NCBI GenBank assembly: GCA_963942565.1
Contig: OZ012697.1
Location: forward strand, 14,034,449-14,098,448
Source: Maea johnstoni
Lineage: Eukaryota; Annelida; Polychaeta; Spionida; Magelonidae
Direction: 5' to 3'
Length of the DNA: 64,000 nt
This document shows, piece after piece, positions 11,101-22,000 of the stretch (the first letter of the stretch is position 1; each line of letters begins with the position of its first letter). Under the pieces are notes generated by a model. That model was given only the letters and a program-made list of their open reading frames with translations. It was not told where the DNA came from and ran no database searches. The position numbers were made by a program, and so were the translations under genes.

Positions 11101-13010
11101 TCAGGGAGTTTTATCTAAAGGGAGTGGCAACGTGGCATGCAGTCCATTAGCTTTACACTGTGGAGGGAAATCTTACCTAGGAGCTCAGTTAGATAAGGAA
11201 GGCGGCCATCTTGCCTAGCAGGTTTGGTAGCAGGTTGAATGGACCTCTTGTACTTTCAAACATGTAAGACATGAATTTTATTTTTTGGAGAGGCTTAACA
11301 ACATAGAGATTTTGGGGATGAATGTAGGAACTATTGTTTACTATGCTTAATTGATGTTAGTGTAATTGCAATACACATATTTGGGGTGGTTCAATCGGGG
11401 ACTCTATTTCAATTGTGACAAGACTAAACATCAGTCATATGAGTCATTTTTAGTAAATTCCACCTTCTAATTCTCAGAAACCAACACTTTCAAGTTTGTT
11501 TATAAGGAGAAATAGATAAATAGAGAAGTTAATCTCTAGCGTAAAACTATTTTCAAAGAAATTTGTTCACCTGAAATAGTATTTTTTCCCGGTTTTCTGG
11601 ACCTTATGTAAGGTAATAATGGGATTATATGTTCTGCCATTTTGTATGCTTGATGTTGAATAAAACACTTTTTTACATATTTTTCTCCCATGTAAAGTTT
11701 TGAAATATTAATAGATTTGTATTTCCTTTTATCAAGCTATTCTGTGCTGCATTTTCTAGTTTCCAGGATTTTGAAGTCTCAAATTTGAGGTCAACTTCAG
11801 GTCCAAGGAATCAACAGACAAATAAACTATAAATAGGCCGTCACATAAGGGATTATTTATTGAAATAGTGCTGATGACACATACCTAGATGTTAGCATCC
11901 TGAAGATACGTCAAAAGTCTTAAACTGAAGCAAACGTATGCTCATTGCAACAAGGCTAACATTAATTATAAACATGGCCATTCAACAAACAAAATATCTA
12001 ACAGTACTCACATACATTCCTAGAATGCCCAGGTTGTTAAGCCTCCCCAAAAGGTAAAAACTGAAACTATCTAGATGTTTGAGAGGTTGATGAACCCTCT
12101 CCCTCCACCAAACATATTTGAGGTTTTCCAAGCTAAAATGACACTTCTATGATAAGTCTGCAAATCAAATATCTAGACTGTAATTCTGTTTCTGCCTGCT
12201 GGCAGCAGACAATACCCTCACTCAGGATGTTATGAGGCCCATCCCGTCTGACACCAATTAGCTTATTGTCTTTTTCAGACCTGAGGAAATAAAAGAAGCC
12301 CAACCTGGCCAGTGGGGATTGCAATCAGACGGGTGTGTCCTGTACTGCCCCTGACAGGTGTGGATCTGAGAGTAAAGGCAATCCACACCAGTAGAATGAG
12401 ACTATACACTGAGACAGGAAAATATCATGTTTTGTCACTGCATCCTGTCTGATGTTATGGACCTGTGAAACCATGAAATAGACAAACTAACAGAACTCTT
12501 CTACATTAAGCTAATGGCATTACTTTAGGAAAACTTCATGTATTCTTTTTGGACAACAAAGCTATCGTACTGTAAAGAACTCGGGGAATATAGGCTTATT
12601 TACAGCTTTACAATGTATTAAAATAGATGGGTGTATGGATTTTAGAATTATCTTGTTTCAATTTATGAAGATGTGAAGAACTGAGGAATGGTACAATTTA
12701 CAGAAACATTTTTGCTAAGGCAACTCAAAGAAACACTTAATCATCATGAGTTTTTGGATTAGCATCTTTTCTCAACCCATTCATACTCTAGACAACTACA
12801 TACCCTGTGGTACAGCCTACACAGGAGGTTGTGATAAGTAGAGCAGTGCACATGCCCGGCTGAGCCAGGATGAGCTCCTGGGTATGAGTGGGGTGCAGAT
12901 AAGGGCTCATTTGCATAACAATAGTGCATGACTGGTGTAGGAGCTTTTACTCTTTGTGTCATATCTCCTTAGTCTATATATCTCTGGTAGGGTTAAACTG
13001 ATATGGGTAA
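11101..13010. other. Non-coding interval with one weak exon-like frame
   Basis: No confident gene. On the minus strand at about 12172-12286 a frame opens after a good acceptor (cttttatttcctcag) and reads a hydrophilic peptide, but no good in-phase donor follows, so it is not called. The remainder is unique-looking AT-rich sequence. Confidence 0.4.
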
Positions 13011-13578
13011 CATAACTGGTATAAGCAATCACGCATACAGAGAGACAGGGGTAGGGGGGGGGGGGGAGCGAGAGGTGCTTTCATGAAGTAATTGTTTGTG
13101 GATGCTTATAGTCATTAATTGATGAACTTTTGTCTGAGTTTAAACAACCAATCATCTTGCTGCTATAGCTTTATCAAATTAACCGCATGACCTGCATCAG
13201 TTTACTGCACTAGCCAAAATGTCAGTTAAACCTTTAATGTCTTTAGGAGAACGTGATCAAATCATCATTTGTGTGAGAGGAGTCCAGCAAAATGATGCAT
13301 AAGCCCTCTGATTACGAAGAGAACAACCCAGCTTGAAATATAACCACATACTGAAGAAATTGATGCAGTTATTGTCATGCAATTATTCTTTCAAAACTGG
13401 TATTAGCATTCACATGAAGAGGGAGAGAGGGAATCAGAGAGAGAGAGAGAGAGAGTTCCCATAAAGTAATTGACTGTGGATGCTTAAAGAGTAGTATTAC
13501 CGCCATCTCCTTTTGTCTGAGTTTAAGCAAATACTTGTCTTGCAGCAACAAGTGTATCAAATCAAACAGACACCTCAT
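13010..13578 (+). repeat. Tandem copies of the ~480-bp repeat, left of the Harbinger insertion
   Basis: One full unit (about 13010-13400) and the first half of a second (13400-13578), each with a GA/G-rich run, 'gtaattg..tgtggatgctta', 'ctgcatcagtt' and 'cagcttgaa' blocks. The second half of the interrupted unit resumes at 28209, and two more units follow to ~29420. Confidence 0.65.
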
Positions 13579-13581
13579 CAG

Positions 13582-13800
13582 GGGGCCGTTTCTCGTACGA
13601 TCGTAAGATACGGACATTGTTGAAATCCGTATCTTACGATATTTCCGTTTCTTGAAAGCCCTTTATGCTCCGTATGATACGACAGGTCCGTTTCTTCAAG
13701 CCTGTCGTATCGTAACATACGGCTAAAATCGTTGATTTTCAACGACAGCTCCAGAGGTGTCGTTGAAATACGATATCTCCGGTTGTCCTGACAACGCAAT
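13582..13800. promoter_or_regulatory. Left subterminal region with repeated CCGTAT/ATACGG motifs
   Basis: The first ~220 bp contain many direct and inverted copies of cgtaagatacgg, tccgtat, tatgatacg and ccgtttcttgaa, including self-complementary pairs. Comparable motifs crowd the right end (28040-28208). Such subterminal clusters in this superfamily are expected to be recognition sites for the transposase or its Myb-like partner; that role is inferred. Confidence 0.55.
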
Positions 13801-13839
13801 CTTGCCGCCGTAATTTTAGAGTCGTCTGCATGTGCAAAA

Positions 13840-16800
13840 ATGGCTCTGCTGTTGAGAGCCCGTCGTCGGCACCGTGCAAGACGACTTAGACTATATCAAC
13901 AAGTATGTGGGGTCCGGTTAGATACCATAGATTATTTACAAGAGTTGGGAGGGAGGGATTGCATTAAAAGATTTCGATTGGGTCAAAGGGAAATAGCAAA
14001 TTTGACTGATTTAATAGGCAATAATTTGGAAAGGCCGACCGAGAGATCAAGGAGTTTGTCTCCAATAGTCCAGGTATGGTTAATAAGTTTTAATATTTTT
14101 TTGATTTCTTACAATCAATGACTGGTTACCAGGCTCCTTTTCCTATTGGTATGGGGAGTTATCGTTATGCCAAATAATAAAATGACACTGGCAACCGAGA
14201 TAGGTGAAACAATTAGTTATATTGTGACAATTTATCCTATACAAAATGATAAGTGCGTGAAAGGTCTTCTGATGATTAATACATTGTGGCCTCTCAGCAG
14301 GATGTTTTAAAAAGGAGCTCCTACTCATACCCACAATTATTTTCACGCCTGTTTTTTGGGGGAGAGAAAATAAAAAACTTACAAGTGTTAATTGCGTGAA
14401 CGGTCTTCTGATGACAAATAAAATTACCTAAGTCGGTAGGTCATATTGCAACGAATACCGGCTCCAGGTCTAACACCTATAGACCAATCAGCATAGAGAA
14501 TTACAGCAGAGCAGGTGATAATGTATGTTTTCGAGACATGTACCACACTGCCATACGGAAGGACCCACTTATGTGATGCAAAGGTTCATTGAATAGTTAT
14601 ATCAGAGGTTTTCTTTATCTTTTTCACAGTACTCTGAAATGTGATCTATGTTCATTTGCAAATGACTTAAACAAGCGTTTTATATACGAAAGCCAAAATA
14701 GGTTGCGAAAATACATCATGATACATCACCTGATAATTATCTGGGCTGAGGTCTAATTTGATTTCCGTTCCCAGAGGCATTTTAATCTGAATGTTACACA
14801 GCCTTTTAGACGGTTTTAACAATTTTTCTGAAATGTTGCCAATGGTCTCTCTCTGGTGAACCCTATTCTATGCATATATACAGTTGATAGTCAGAACATG
14901 CAGATATTATTAGTCGCATGCAAATTGTTTACCATATTACCAAGTTGAATTCGTCCTTCGTCTGCACTGACACCCCATTCCCTGCATACGGATCTTAAGA
15001 AATGGGCATGGCATAGGTCACCATTTCCTAGTTAATGTGTATGAAATTAATTTATTTCGTTATTCAGTGACCTCCAATGGACAACTATTTGACTGCTGAC
15101 GCTCCTGCACATATAGAGAATTCAAAATAATTCACCACGCAAACACATTGGGCGCATTATAAGAATATAAAAAACATTTCACATTATTCTGTATAGCCAT
15201 ATATTTGATGAGAATCTTCGAAATAAACTTACACTTTTCGTAGGCATATCTTCACCAGAGATTGAAATGGCATCTTTCTTGATATTTTTCCTAATGGCGT
15301 CAGGTAGAACTTTTGCTGCCAAAAGATAGAGTCACTGTGTAGTTAAATGAATGTTTTGAGAAATCAACCTCAAGCATGTAGTTATTTGGCCCTGTTGCTT
15401 TAGCTGATGGCATTATGTGGCTTATTTGATGCCGGCCTTGTGTAAAAGTGTGCGTAATGTTATTATACAGGTTTCTCTCCGCAAGGCATCATGTATCAGG
15501 AGTGTTTGGATGAACAAACAAACGAGGTCCTGAATAGGCTAACAGCAGCGTATGATAGGTGTTATGCTACTACCTCACATTTGAACCCTTATTCTGCTGG
15601 TGGCTTATTTGGCCAATACAAAATGATGCAAAAAACCTGAAAAAAGACTGAAATCCTGGCATATAGGTACTCATCTGAGCGTACTCAGCAAGAGCTATCC
15701 AAATGAATACCAACATGATAGGGTTTAGTTGTTTTTCAAAAATATATTTATATTTTCTATGTATCCAAATATATTACAGCAAAGGAATTTTGAGTGGTTG
15801 AAAATGAAATACTACAGAAACTGTCTGCGATGTGCGCATAACAGACAGACACACCACTAGCAATCAATAACTACCATTATCCGCTCTACAAGATGGCAGT
15901 AAGAATTTAATTCACGAGTATGCCGTTTTGCGAATTTCAGATAAACAACAACTCGAAATTCTAGTTATTTTGGCGTTATATGTACCTTGTATGACTGCGC
16001 ACAGGCATACTACAATCGTAATTAATGAGACAGTTGCTAACAGAGGGTATTAGCCAGGATTTAGAGACAGGTGGCTCAAAATTGATACATTTCTGTTTAA
16101 TTTCAGGTGTGCACTGCTTTACGCTTTTTTGCACAAGGAGATCATTTTAGTACCATATCAGACGCCACAGGGTTGTCTATTGCCAGTACATCTAGATGTC
16201 TAGAAGCAGTTACCGAAGCAATTTATGAAGTAGCTCATCAATTCATAACATTTCCCGAAGACGACAATGATATCCGAAAGGTACAATTGATTTATTAACT
16301 CATTAACACTTATGCTGCTGGTGGCTATACTTTAAACATTACAAAATGATGCAGAAAACCTGAGAAGTGACTGAAAACTGGTGAATGGGTACTCTTCTGA
16401 GAGTACTCAGCGAGTATTATCCAATTAATACAAACGTGACAGGGCTTATATGGTTTTCAATTTTTTTTACGTTCTTGTGCTTTGGACAAAAGTAGCCTCA
16501 GCATTGTAAGGGTTAACTTTGTAGAAATATAAGCTTTTTTATAGCTGTTCGGTCCCTTTCAAATTTTAGCCTAATGCAACGTGCAATCTCAGGAAATGCT
16601 TTGTTTCCAAATATATATATATACGATTTCCTGACTTAAATATTCATATGAGATATAAATAGATATATTCAAATACCAACCATGACGTTGTTTTCCTACT
16701 ATGTTGATAGTTAACTTTATGATTTTTAGTGCCATGAGGGATTCTATCAGTATGCAGAATTCCCAGGAGTATTGTCATGCATCGATGGAACTCACATCAG

Positions 16801-17383
16801 GATAAAGGCACCGCATGATGATGAGCCAGCGTTTGTAAACCGCAAAGGGTTCCATAGCATCAATGTTCTTCTTGCTTGCAACCCAAACCGTTCAATTTCT
16901 TATGTTTCATCGCACTGGCCAGGCTCATCGCATGACAATACAATCTACCTCTCCAGCAGGCTGCATACTTCATTTGCAAGAGGGCAATACAGGGAGAAAG
17001 GAATTATCCTAGGTGACTCTGGATATGGTCAAACAGATTTCGTGATGACGCCTTTACTCAACGCAGGCAATGCATATGAAGAGAGATACAATAGGAAGCA
17101 TAAAGCAACACGGGTTGCTGTTGAGCAGAGCATTGGTGAACTGAAATCGAGATGTAGGTGTTTGCACAAGTCACGCTGTCTTCCTTTTATACCAACCAAG
17201 TGCTGCCATGTTATTATCGCTTGTGTAGTGATTAATAACATTGCTATCAAAGCAAAACTTCCAGTTATAGATGTTCCAGTTCAAAATGATGATGATGATA
17301 ATTATGAGGGGGCACCACTCCCAGCAGATAGGGGTGGTGTAGATGCCAGGCAAAGATTGATACGTTCAGCTTTCTCGTATTGA
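13840..17383 (+). CDS. PIF/Harbinger DDE transposase (three exons)
   Basis: Exons 13840-14073 (78 codons, donor cag|gtatgg), 16107-16280 (58 codons, acceptor tttcag, donor aag|gtacaa) and 16730-17383 (217 codons plus TGA, acceptor tttttag) join in phase 0 to a 353-residue protein, the usual family length. The start ATG at 13840 has an A at -3 and G at +4. Residues ~84-115 fit a helix-turn-helix. The RNase-H-like DDE core (DDE_Tnp_4 type) shows D155 in CIDGTH, D232 in GDSGYG and E268 in VEQSIGELK, plus the conserved HWPGSSHDN. No frame break is visible. It would act in the nucleus, excising and inserting the element with help from the Myb-like protein encoded convergently at 19048-24249. AATAAA at 17664-17669 is a probable polyadenylation signal. 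Introns hold two piggyBac-like MITEs. Confidence 0.92.
14730..14993 (-). CDS. Two exon-like segments of an unknown minus-strand transcript
   Basis: On the minus strand, 14993-14941 (acceptor ttcttaag, donor TTG|gtaata) and 14827-14730 (acceptor acatttcag, donor CAG|gtgatg) each have one open frame and their phases agree across the intron (G|AA). The first reads SVCREWGVSADEGRIQL, the second includes CNIQIKMPLGTEIKLDL. The first exon needs a phase-2 predecessor that I could not find, and it does not join the exons at 15060-18358. Both lie in intron 1 of the transposase on the opposite strand. Family not recognised; chance remains possible. Confidence 0.22.
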
Positions 17384-18358
17384 ATAGGAACTATATTTTA
17401 AGCTGATCAGTGAAAAGGTCCATATTTAAACTGTCCTATTTACTGTAGAGTAGGAAATGATTCCAAGTTTGTAATTAATGCGAATTTACCGAATTAGGAA
17501 ATCTCATAACATGATAATCTTATGATGATGTAATTGTATTTTCAACTTTTTAGAACTGACTTTACGGTGGAGTTACATCTGCAAAGGTAATTTCTGGTCA
17601 ATTTTGGTATATTTGCACCCCAGAATAATTTCCTTTTCTACAAAATGCAATATGTATTAAAATAATAAAGTAAGACAGAAATAAGAAATCAGCATTTATT
17701 CTTAATGTACATATTCAGTTTCCAACAAGTTAAAAATTACACTTGAATGCACAATGGAGCAGGTGTGATGATTGCAGTACGTCCACCTATAAGTTATTAT
17801 AACTTGGGTAGCTCTGAAAGAGATCAAGATGGGCATGATCAGAAATTTGCTTACATAAATGAAATTATCAGACATGGAATTTCTTTACTTTCAAAATATA
17901 ATGAAGCTGGTTTCCAGTATTAAATTGATTTTATCCATTACAAAACTCATGTGTTTGTTTTAATTATTTACTGTATGTAACCCTTGAAAATAGGTAATAT
18001 ATAAAGGTCTGACTCGCCGCCAAAAAACGCTATTGATAACCCAAGGAATTATTGGTAATGCCAGCTCAAGTGCTCAGAGTAATTAGCTGCGATATGAGCT
18101 TCCGAATTGTAAGAGCACTAGGTATTGCATCAGGCAATATTTGATGTTAGTTCATTTCACGTACCAGTTGTAAATGTTTTAGAATGAATCATTTTAGAAA
18201 GATGCATGAACGACCAATTCAAACCATTTGACAACTTGATGTTAAATTGAAACATTCATTGTGTATTTACCATGTACTGATTCTCCTGGTATTTTGAAGA
18301 AGTGCTTGGCTGCTGCATTTGCATTTGCGTACATATCACGGCAGAAAAGGTCTTGAAC
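15060..18358 (-). CDS. Possible third Harbinger gene, 3' part (three exons)
   Basis: Minus-strand exons 18358-18271 (acceptor tttttgaag, donor ATG|gtaaat), 15315-15233 (acceptor ttttggcag, donor AGT|gtaagt) and 15104-15060 (acceptor atgtgcag) join with consistent phases (0 to 1, 1 to 0, 0 to stop). The encoded 71-residue C-terminus contains DMYANANAAAKHFFKIPGES, then DAIRKNIKKDAIS, and ends with TAA at 15060-15062. AATAAA (minus) lies four bases further on, at 15051-15056. The long intron spans transposase exons 2 and 3 on the other strand. No family is recognised and the 5' exons are not found. It could be an independent gene, a captured host fragment, or an alternative 3' end of the Myb-like transcript, whose exon 2 also ends in phase 0. 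Confidence 0.35.
15586..15750 (+). mobile_element. piggyBac-like MITE, copy D (3' truncated)
   Basis: Begins TTGAA-CCCTTATTCTGCTGG and follows the family consensus for ~165 bp, then runs into unrelated AT-rich sequence. Lies in transposase intron 1. Confidence 0.65.
16307..16512 (+). mobile_element. piggyBac-like MITE, copy E
   Basis: Complete 206-bp copy with TTAA on both sides (16303-16306, 16513-16516) and ends CACTTATGCTGCTGG and CAGCATTGTAAGGG. It fills almost half of the 449-bp second intron of the transposase. Confidence 0.8.
17384..18270. other. Harbinger central spacer between the convergent genes
   Basis: Holds the 3' flank of the transposase with AATAAA (17664-17669) and a minus-strand AATAAA (TTTATT at 17695-17700) that could serve the opposite gene. 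17400-17720 and 18770-18870 share similar blocks (the 'cagtgaaaaggtccata' and 'aagacagaaataag' types), a sign of an internal duplication. No exon recognised. Confidence 0.5.
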
Positions 18359-18465
18359 CTTCAAAAAGAAATATTCATAGAGAGAGAGATATAAGTCATG
18401 GTCGCCCGCAATGAAGGTACCTTGATGCTTTTGGTACAGCCCAATGTATGTATATGTACTTTATA

Positions 18466-18608
18466 CAAATATGCCATGCCAGTGTGGGTATCCTGATGTA
18501 ATGTCTCCCAGAGGGAGGATGTTTTTCCCGAGGACAGAGCATGAGGGATAACCATCCTCCCGAGGGGAAACATTCCATCAGGATACCCACACTGACATGG
18601 CATATTTG
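18466..18608. repeat. Long hairpin / fold-back repeat
   Basis: Arms of about 45 bp starting caaatatgccatg at 18466 and ending catggcatatttg at 18608 are inverted copies with few mismatches, and inner gggaggatg/catcctccc segments extend the stem, leaving a ~30-base loop. It may be a small fold-back MITE. A 180-codon minus frame (18396-18938) runs through it and is considered fortuitous. Confidence 0.75.
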
Positions 18609-19047
18609 TTTTTTTATACCGAACAAACCCCAATTTGGTAAAATATCAATGAAAACAACAATGACTGCCGAATCAGTGAGAACGGTGGACATTTCGCCAA
18701 TGGACATGATGGAATGGCCAACCTTTGTAAGCCAATCACGGTTTACGATTTTCACGTGAGGTATAATAAGATTATATATGAATCTTTTCAGCGAAAAGGT
18801 ACATATCACAACTGTTCTAAATATTAAACATGCATTAATAGAGTAGAATAAGACAGTAATAAGAAAACAACTCTTAATCTTATTGAAGGTACCAAGATAT
18901 TTCGGTATTATATACATAGATGAATTCTTGAATTCCATTGTTAAGATCTAGATATGCAGAAGTCATTTATCAATATCAATAAAAGAATAAGGAATTTCCA
19001 TATATGAAGTACAACAAAAAGAATGAGTTGTTGATGATGAAAGTAAC

Positions 19048-22000
19048 TTACTCTTGAGTGAAGTGCCCAATGGCTCCACAAATGTCATGTAGGGCGGCAA
19101 CCTTCTTTTCTTCCACCTCAAGTTTTCGCCTTTCTAAGACGAGTAGCTCTTCCTCAAAATCTGCACTTGCGGCTAGAATGAAAGAGAACAAGGAAGTTGA
19201 AGTTGGATTACACCATGTCTTGCCATCTTGTGCTGTCGGTATCTATGACACTTTTAGCAAAAATGAAGGAAGCAAGCATTCACAAAATACATCAAGGAGA
19301 GTTTTCCCATCAAATATATTCTAGAGTGTGCATTTATTTGGAAAATATAAATACAAAATAGTTGTGTTTTTCCGTTGTGCAGGTATGAATAGATTTAGCT
19401 TAAAGGTAGTGTTCAACAAAATAAATACAAAAAATTCTATTGACCTAACTGAAGTCATATTTACAGGATTATAGCCATGTCATTGTATTAAGAACTATAA
19501 TTCTGTCATGATTGTTACTCACATACAAATAACCTGCAATCTTCAAGTACAACTGTACTCTAGATATGTCTTATCTGATAGAATACTTGTTGCACTCTAT
19601 TTCAAAATGATTCATCCTGTTGACACCTTAAGCATGTCCTAGAAAAGATCAGTCTGTTGAAACAGGCTCCCATAGGACCAGGCTACGCTCTATGCGGTGA
19701 CTGCACTCTTTGAGGCACACACGCTCTGTGCGGCACACACGCTCCGTGCGGCACACACGCTCTGTGCGGCACACACGCTCTGTGCGGTGACCGCACTATT
19801 TGAGGCACACACGCTCCGTGCGGCACACACGCTCTGTGCGGCACACACGCTCTGTGCGGTGACCGCACTCTGTGCTGCACACACGCTCTATGCGGTGACC
19901 GCACTCTTTGAGGCACACACGCTCTGTGCGGCACACGCGCTCTATGCGGTGCCTGCTCTCTCTGAGGCACACACGCTCTTTGTGGCACACATGCTCTATG
20001 CGGTGCCCGCACCCTTTGAGGCACACACGCTCTTTGCCCATGTATTGACCAGTTCATTTTGCATCACCCCAACATACCTTTCCTTTTCTTTGCCCTTGGC
20101 ACAGTAGGTTCTTCCACCACAACAGTTGGAGACTCAGTCTGTGCTGTCTCCTCCGGCTCATCAGCAGTGCCTGTCGAGGTTGCACCTGTACATGTAAAAC
20201 ACTTGCTACAGTAAAACCTCCCAACATGAACACCCAGAAAATTTTAATACTGCCTATAGGGAACACTTTTTCTTGGTCCTACTTTTTTCATTATACATTT
20301 TAGATTTTTGAAGAATAAACATCCAAACAGTAAACAATCCTTTCATCCTGAGATCCTACAGGTTGATGTTAGCATCAGTGATTACAATTACATTTGTGCT
20401 TGCTAGTTGTATTGCTTGAGACGAGGAATTATCACTGTTGCAAGAATATGAATGAGTACTGTGCAGTAAATGGAGAATCTTAGGATTAATTAATGATCAA
20501 TTTGTAGGCCTAACTCTAAAACACGTTACATCGATGCAAAGCACAATGTAGTATTACAGTGAATAAAAATCAATATCTTAAACAAACAAAGATGACAATA
20601 TTCATGTCGGAAATCATTAGTTTCCACGGCAATAAGATGCCAAAAGATTATTTTTGTTGTTTTAAGAGTTTGCCACCCCTTCTTTTAAAAGTTACCTTGA
20701 ACACCTACATCCCCGGTGGCACCACTTATCCCACTGATGCAGTTTTTACCCATCACACTCAGAATCCTAGTCTCCATTACATTCGGCTCCCACTCGCTCC
20801 CTGCTCCTCCCCCTGTCTTATTGCTCTCAGTTATTCTGGCCCTCTCCTTCTTCAACGTGTCAGAGCACCAATACCGCCATTTATCTTGAACCTTTAAAAA
20901 CAATATAGACTTCAAAAATCACATACATAAAAAATTAGACATACTTAAGGAGGTATAGTGTAGATCTACACATTGTATGGAAACTAGGGCTGTGCTCACC
21001 GCTCGCGATGCTCGATGGATCGCGATTTTCATGCCATGCTACGATTATCGAGCATGACATGAAACTCATGAGCATCGCAAAAAAATAAAAACTTCAATTA
21101 AGGAAGGGTATCAAAGCCCTCAAAAATGGTAAAGCCAGCGGGCATGACAAAATAGTTAATGAGATGCTAAAAGCCAGTAATGATATGATGCTGTTAGCAT
21201 ACGTAAAACTTTTTAATATAATACTTGATACTGGTCACATACCTGATAATTGGACTATTGGAATAATTAAACCTATTTTCAAAAATAAGGGTAGCAAAAA
21301 TGATACAGATAATTACAGAGGAATTACTCTCCTAAGTTGTTTGGGTAAATTATTTACAGCAACATTGAATACAAGACTAACAAACTTTTTAGAGGATAAC
21401 ATGCTTCTGCTTGAAAACCAGGCAGGGTTTCGTAGTGAATATTCTACAAATGATCATATGTTTACCCTGAAATGTATCATTGACCTGTATTTGAGTTCAG
21501 GTAGGAGATTGTTTTGTGCATTTGTTGATTATAGAAAAGCATTTGACACAGTCAATAGAACTGCTTTATGGAAAAAACTAATGTCTTATAACATATCTGG
21601 TAAGATATTCCAGGCAATAACAAACTTATACAAAGCAACAAAGTCATGTGTAACCCACAAGGGTAAAACGTCAAGTTTCTTCTACTCAAATGTAGGAGTA
21701 AGACAAGGTGAAAACCTTTCTCCTCTGTTGTTTGCTATTTATTTAAATGACATGGAAGATTTTTTCAGACAACACAATGGAGGTACTTCTTTGAAATTAA
21801 TTGAAAAACTTGACATAGATAGCAGAAATGGAGATTTTGATACCTTCTTAAAACTCTTTGTACTTATGTATGCGGATGATACAATATTGTTGGCTGATAA
21901 TGAAAAAGACATGCAGAAACTTCTTGATTCACTCTATGCTTTCTGTGAACATAACAAATTAGAAGTTAATACTGACAAAACAAAAGTCATGGTATTTACT

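Noticed and set aside
13375-13799. Minus frames of 73-80 codons at the left end of the Harbinger
   Set aside because: They cross the transposon boundary and the subterminal repeats and have no splice support.
18396-18938. 180-codon minus frame
   Set aside because: It crosses the long hairpin and AT-rich sequence without homology or coding composition.
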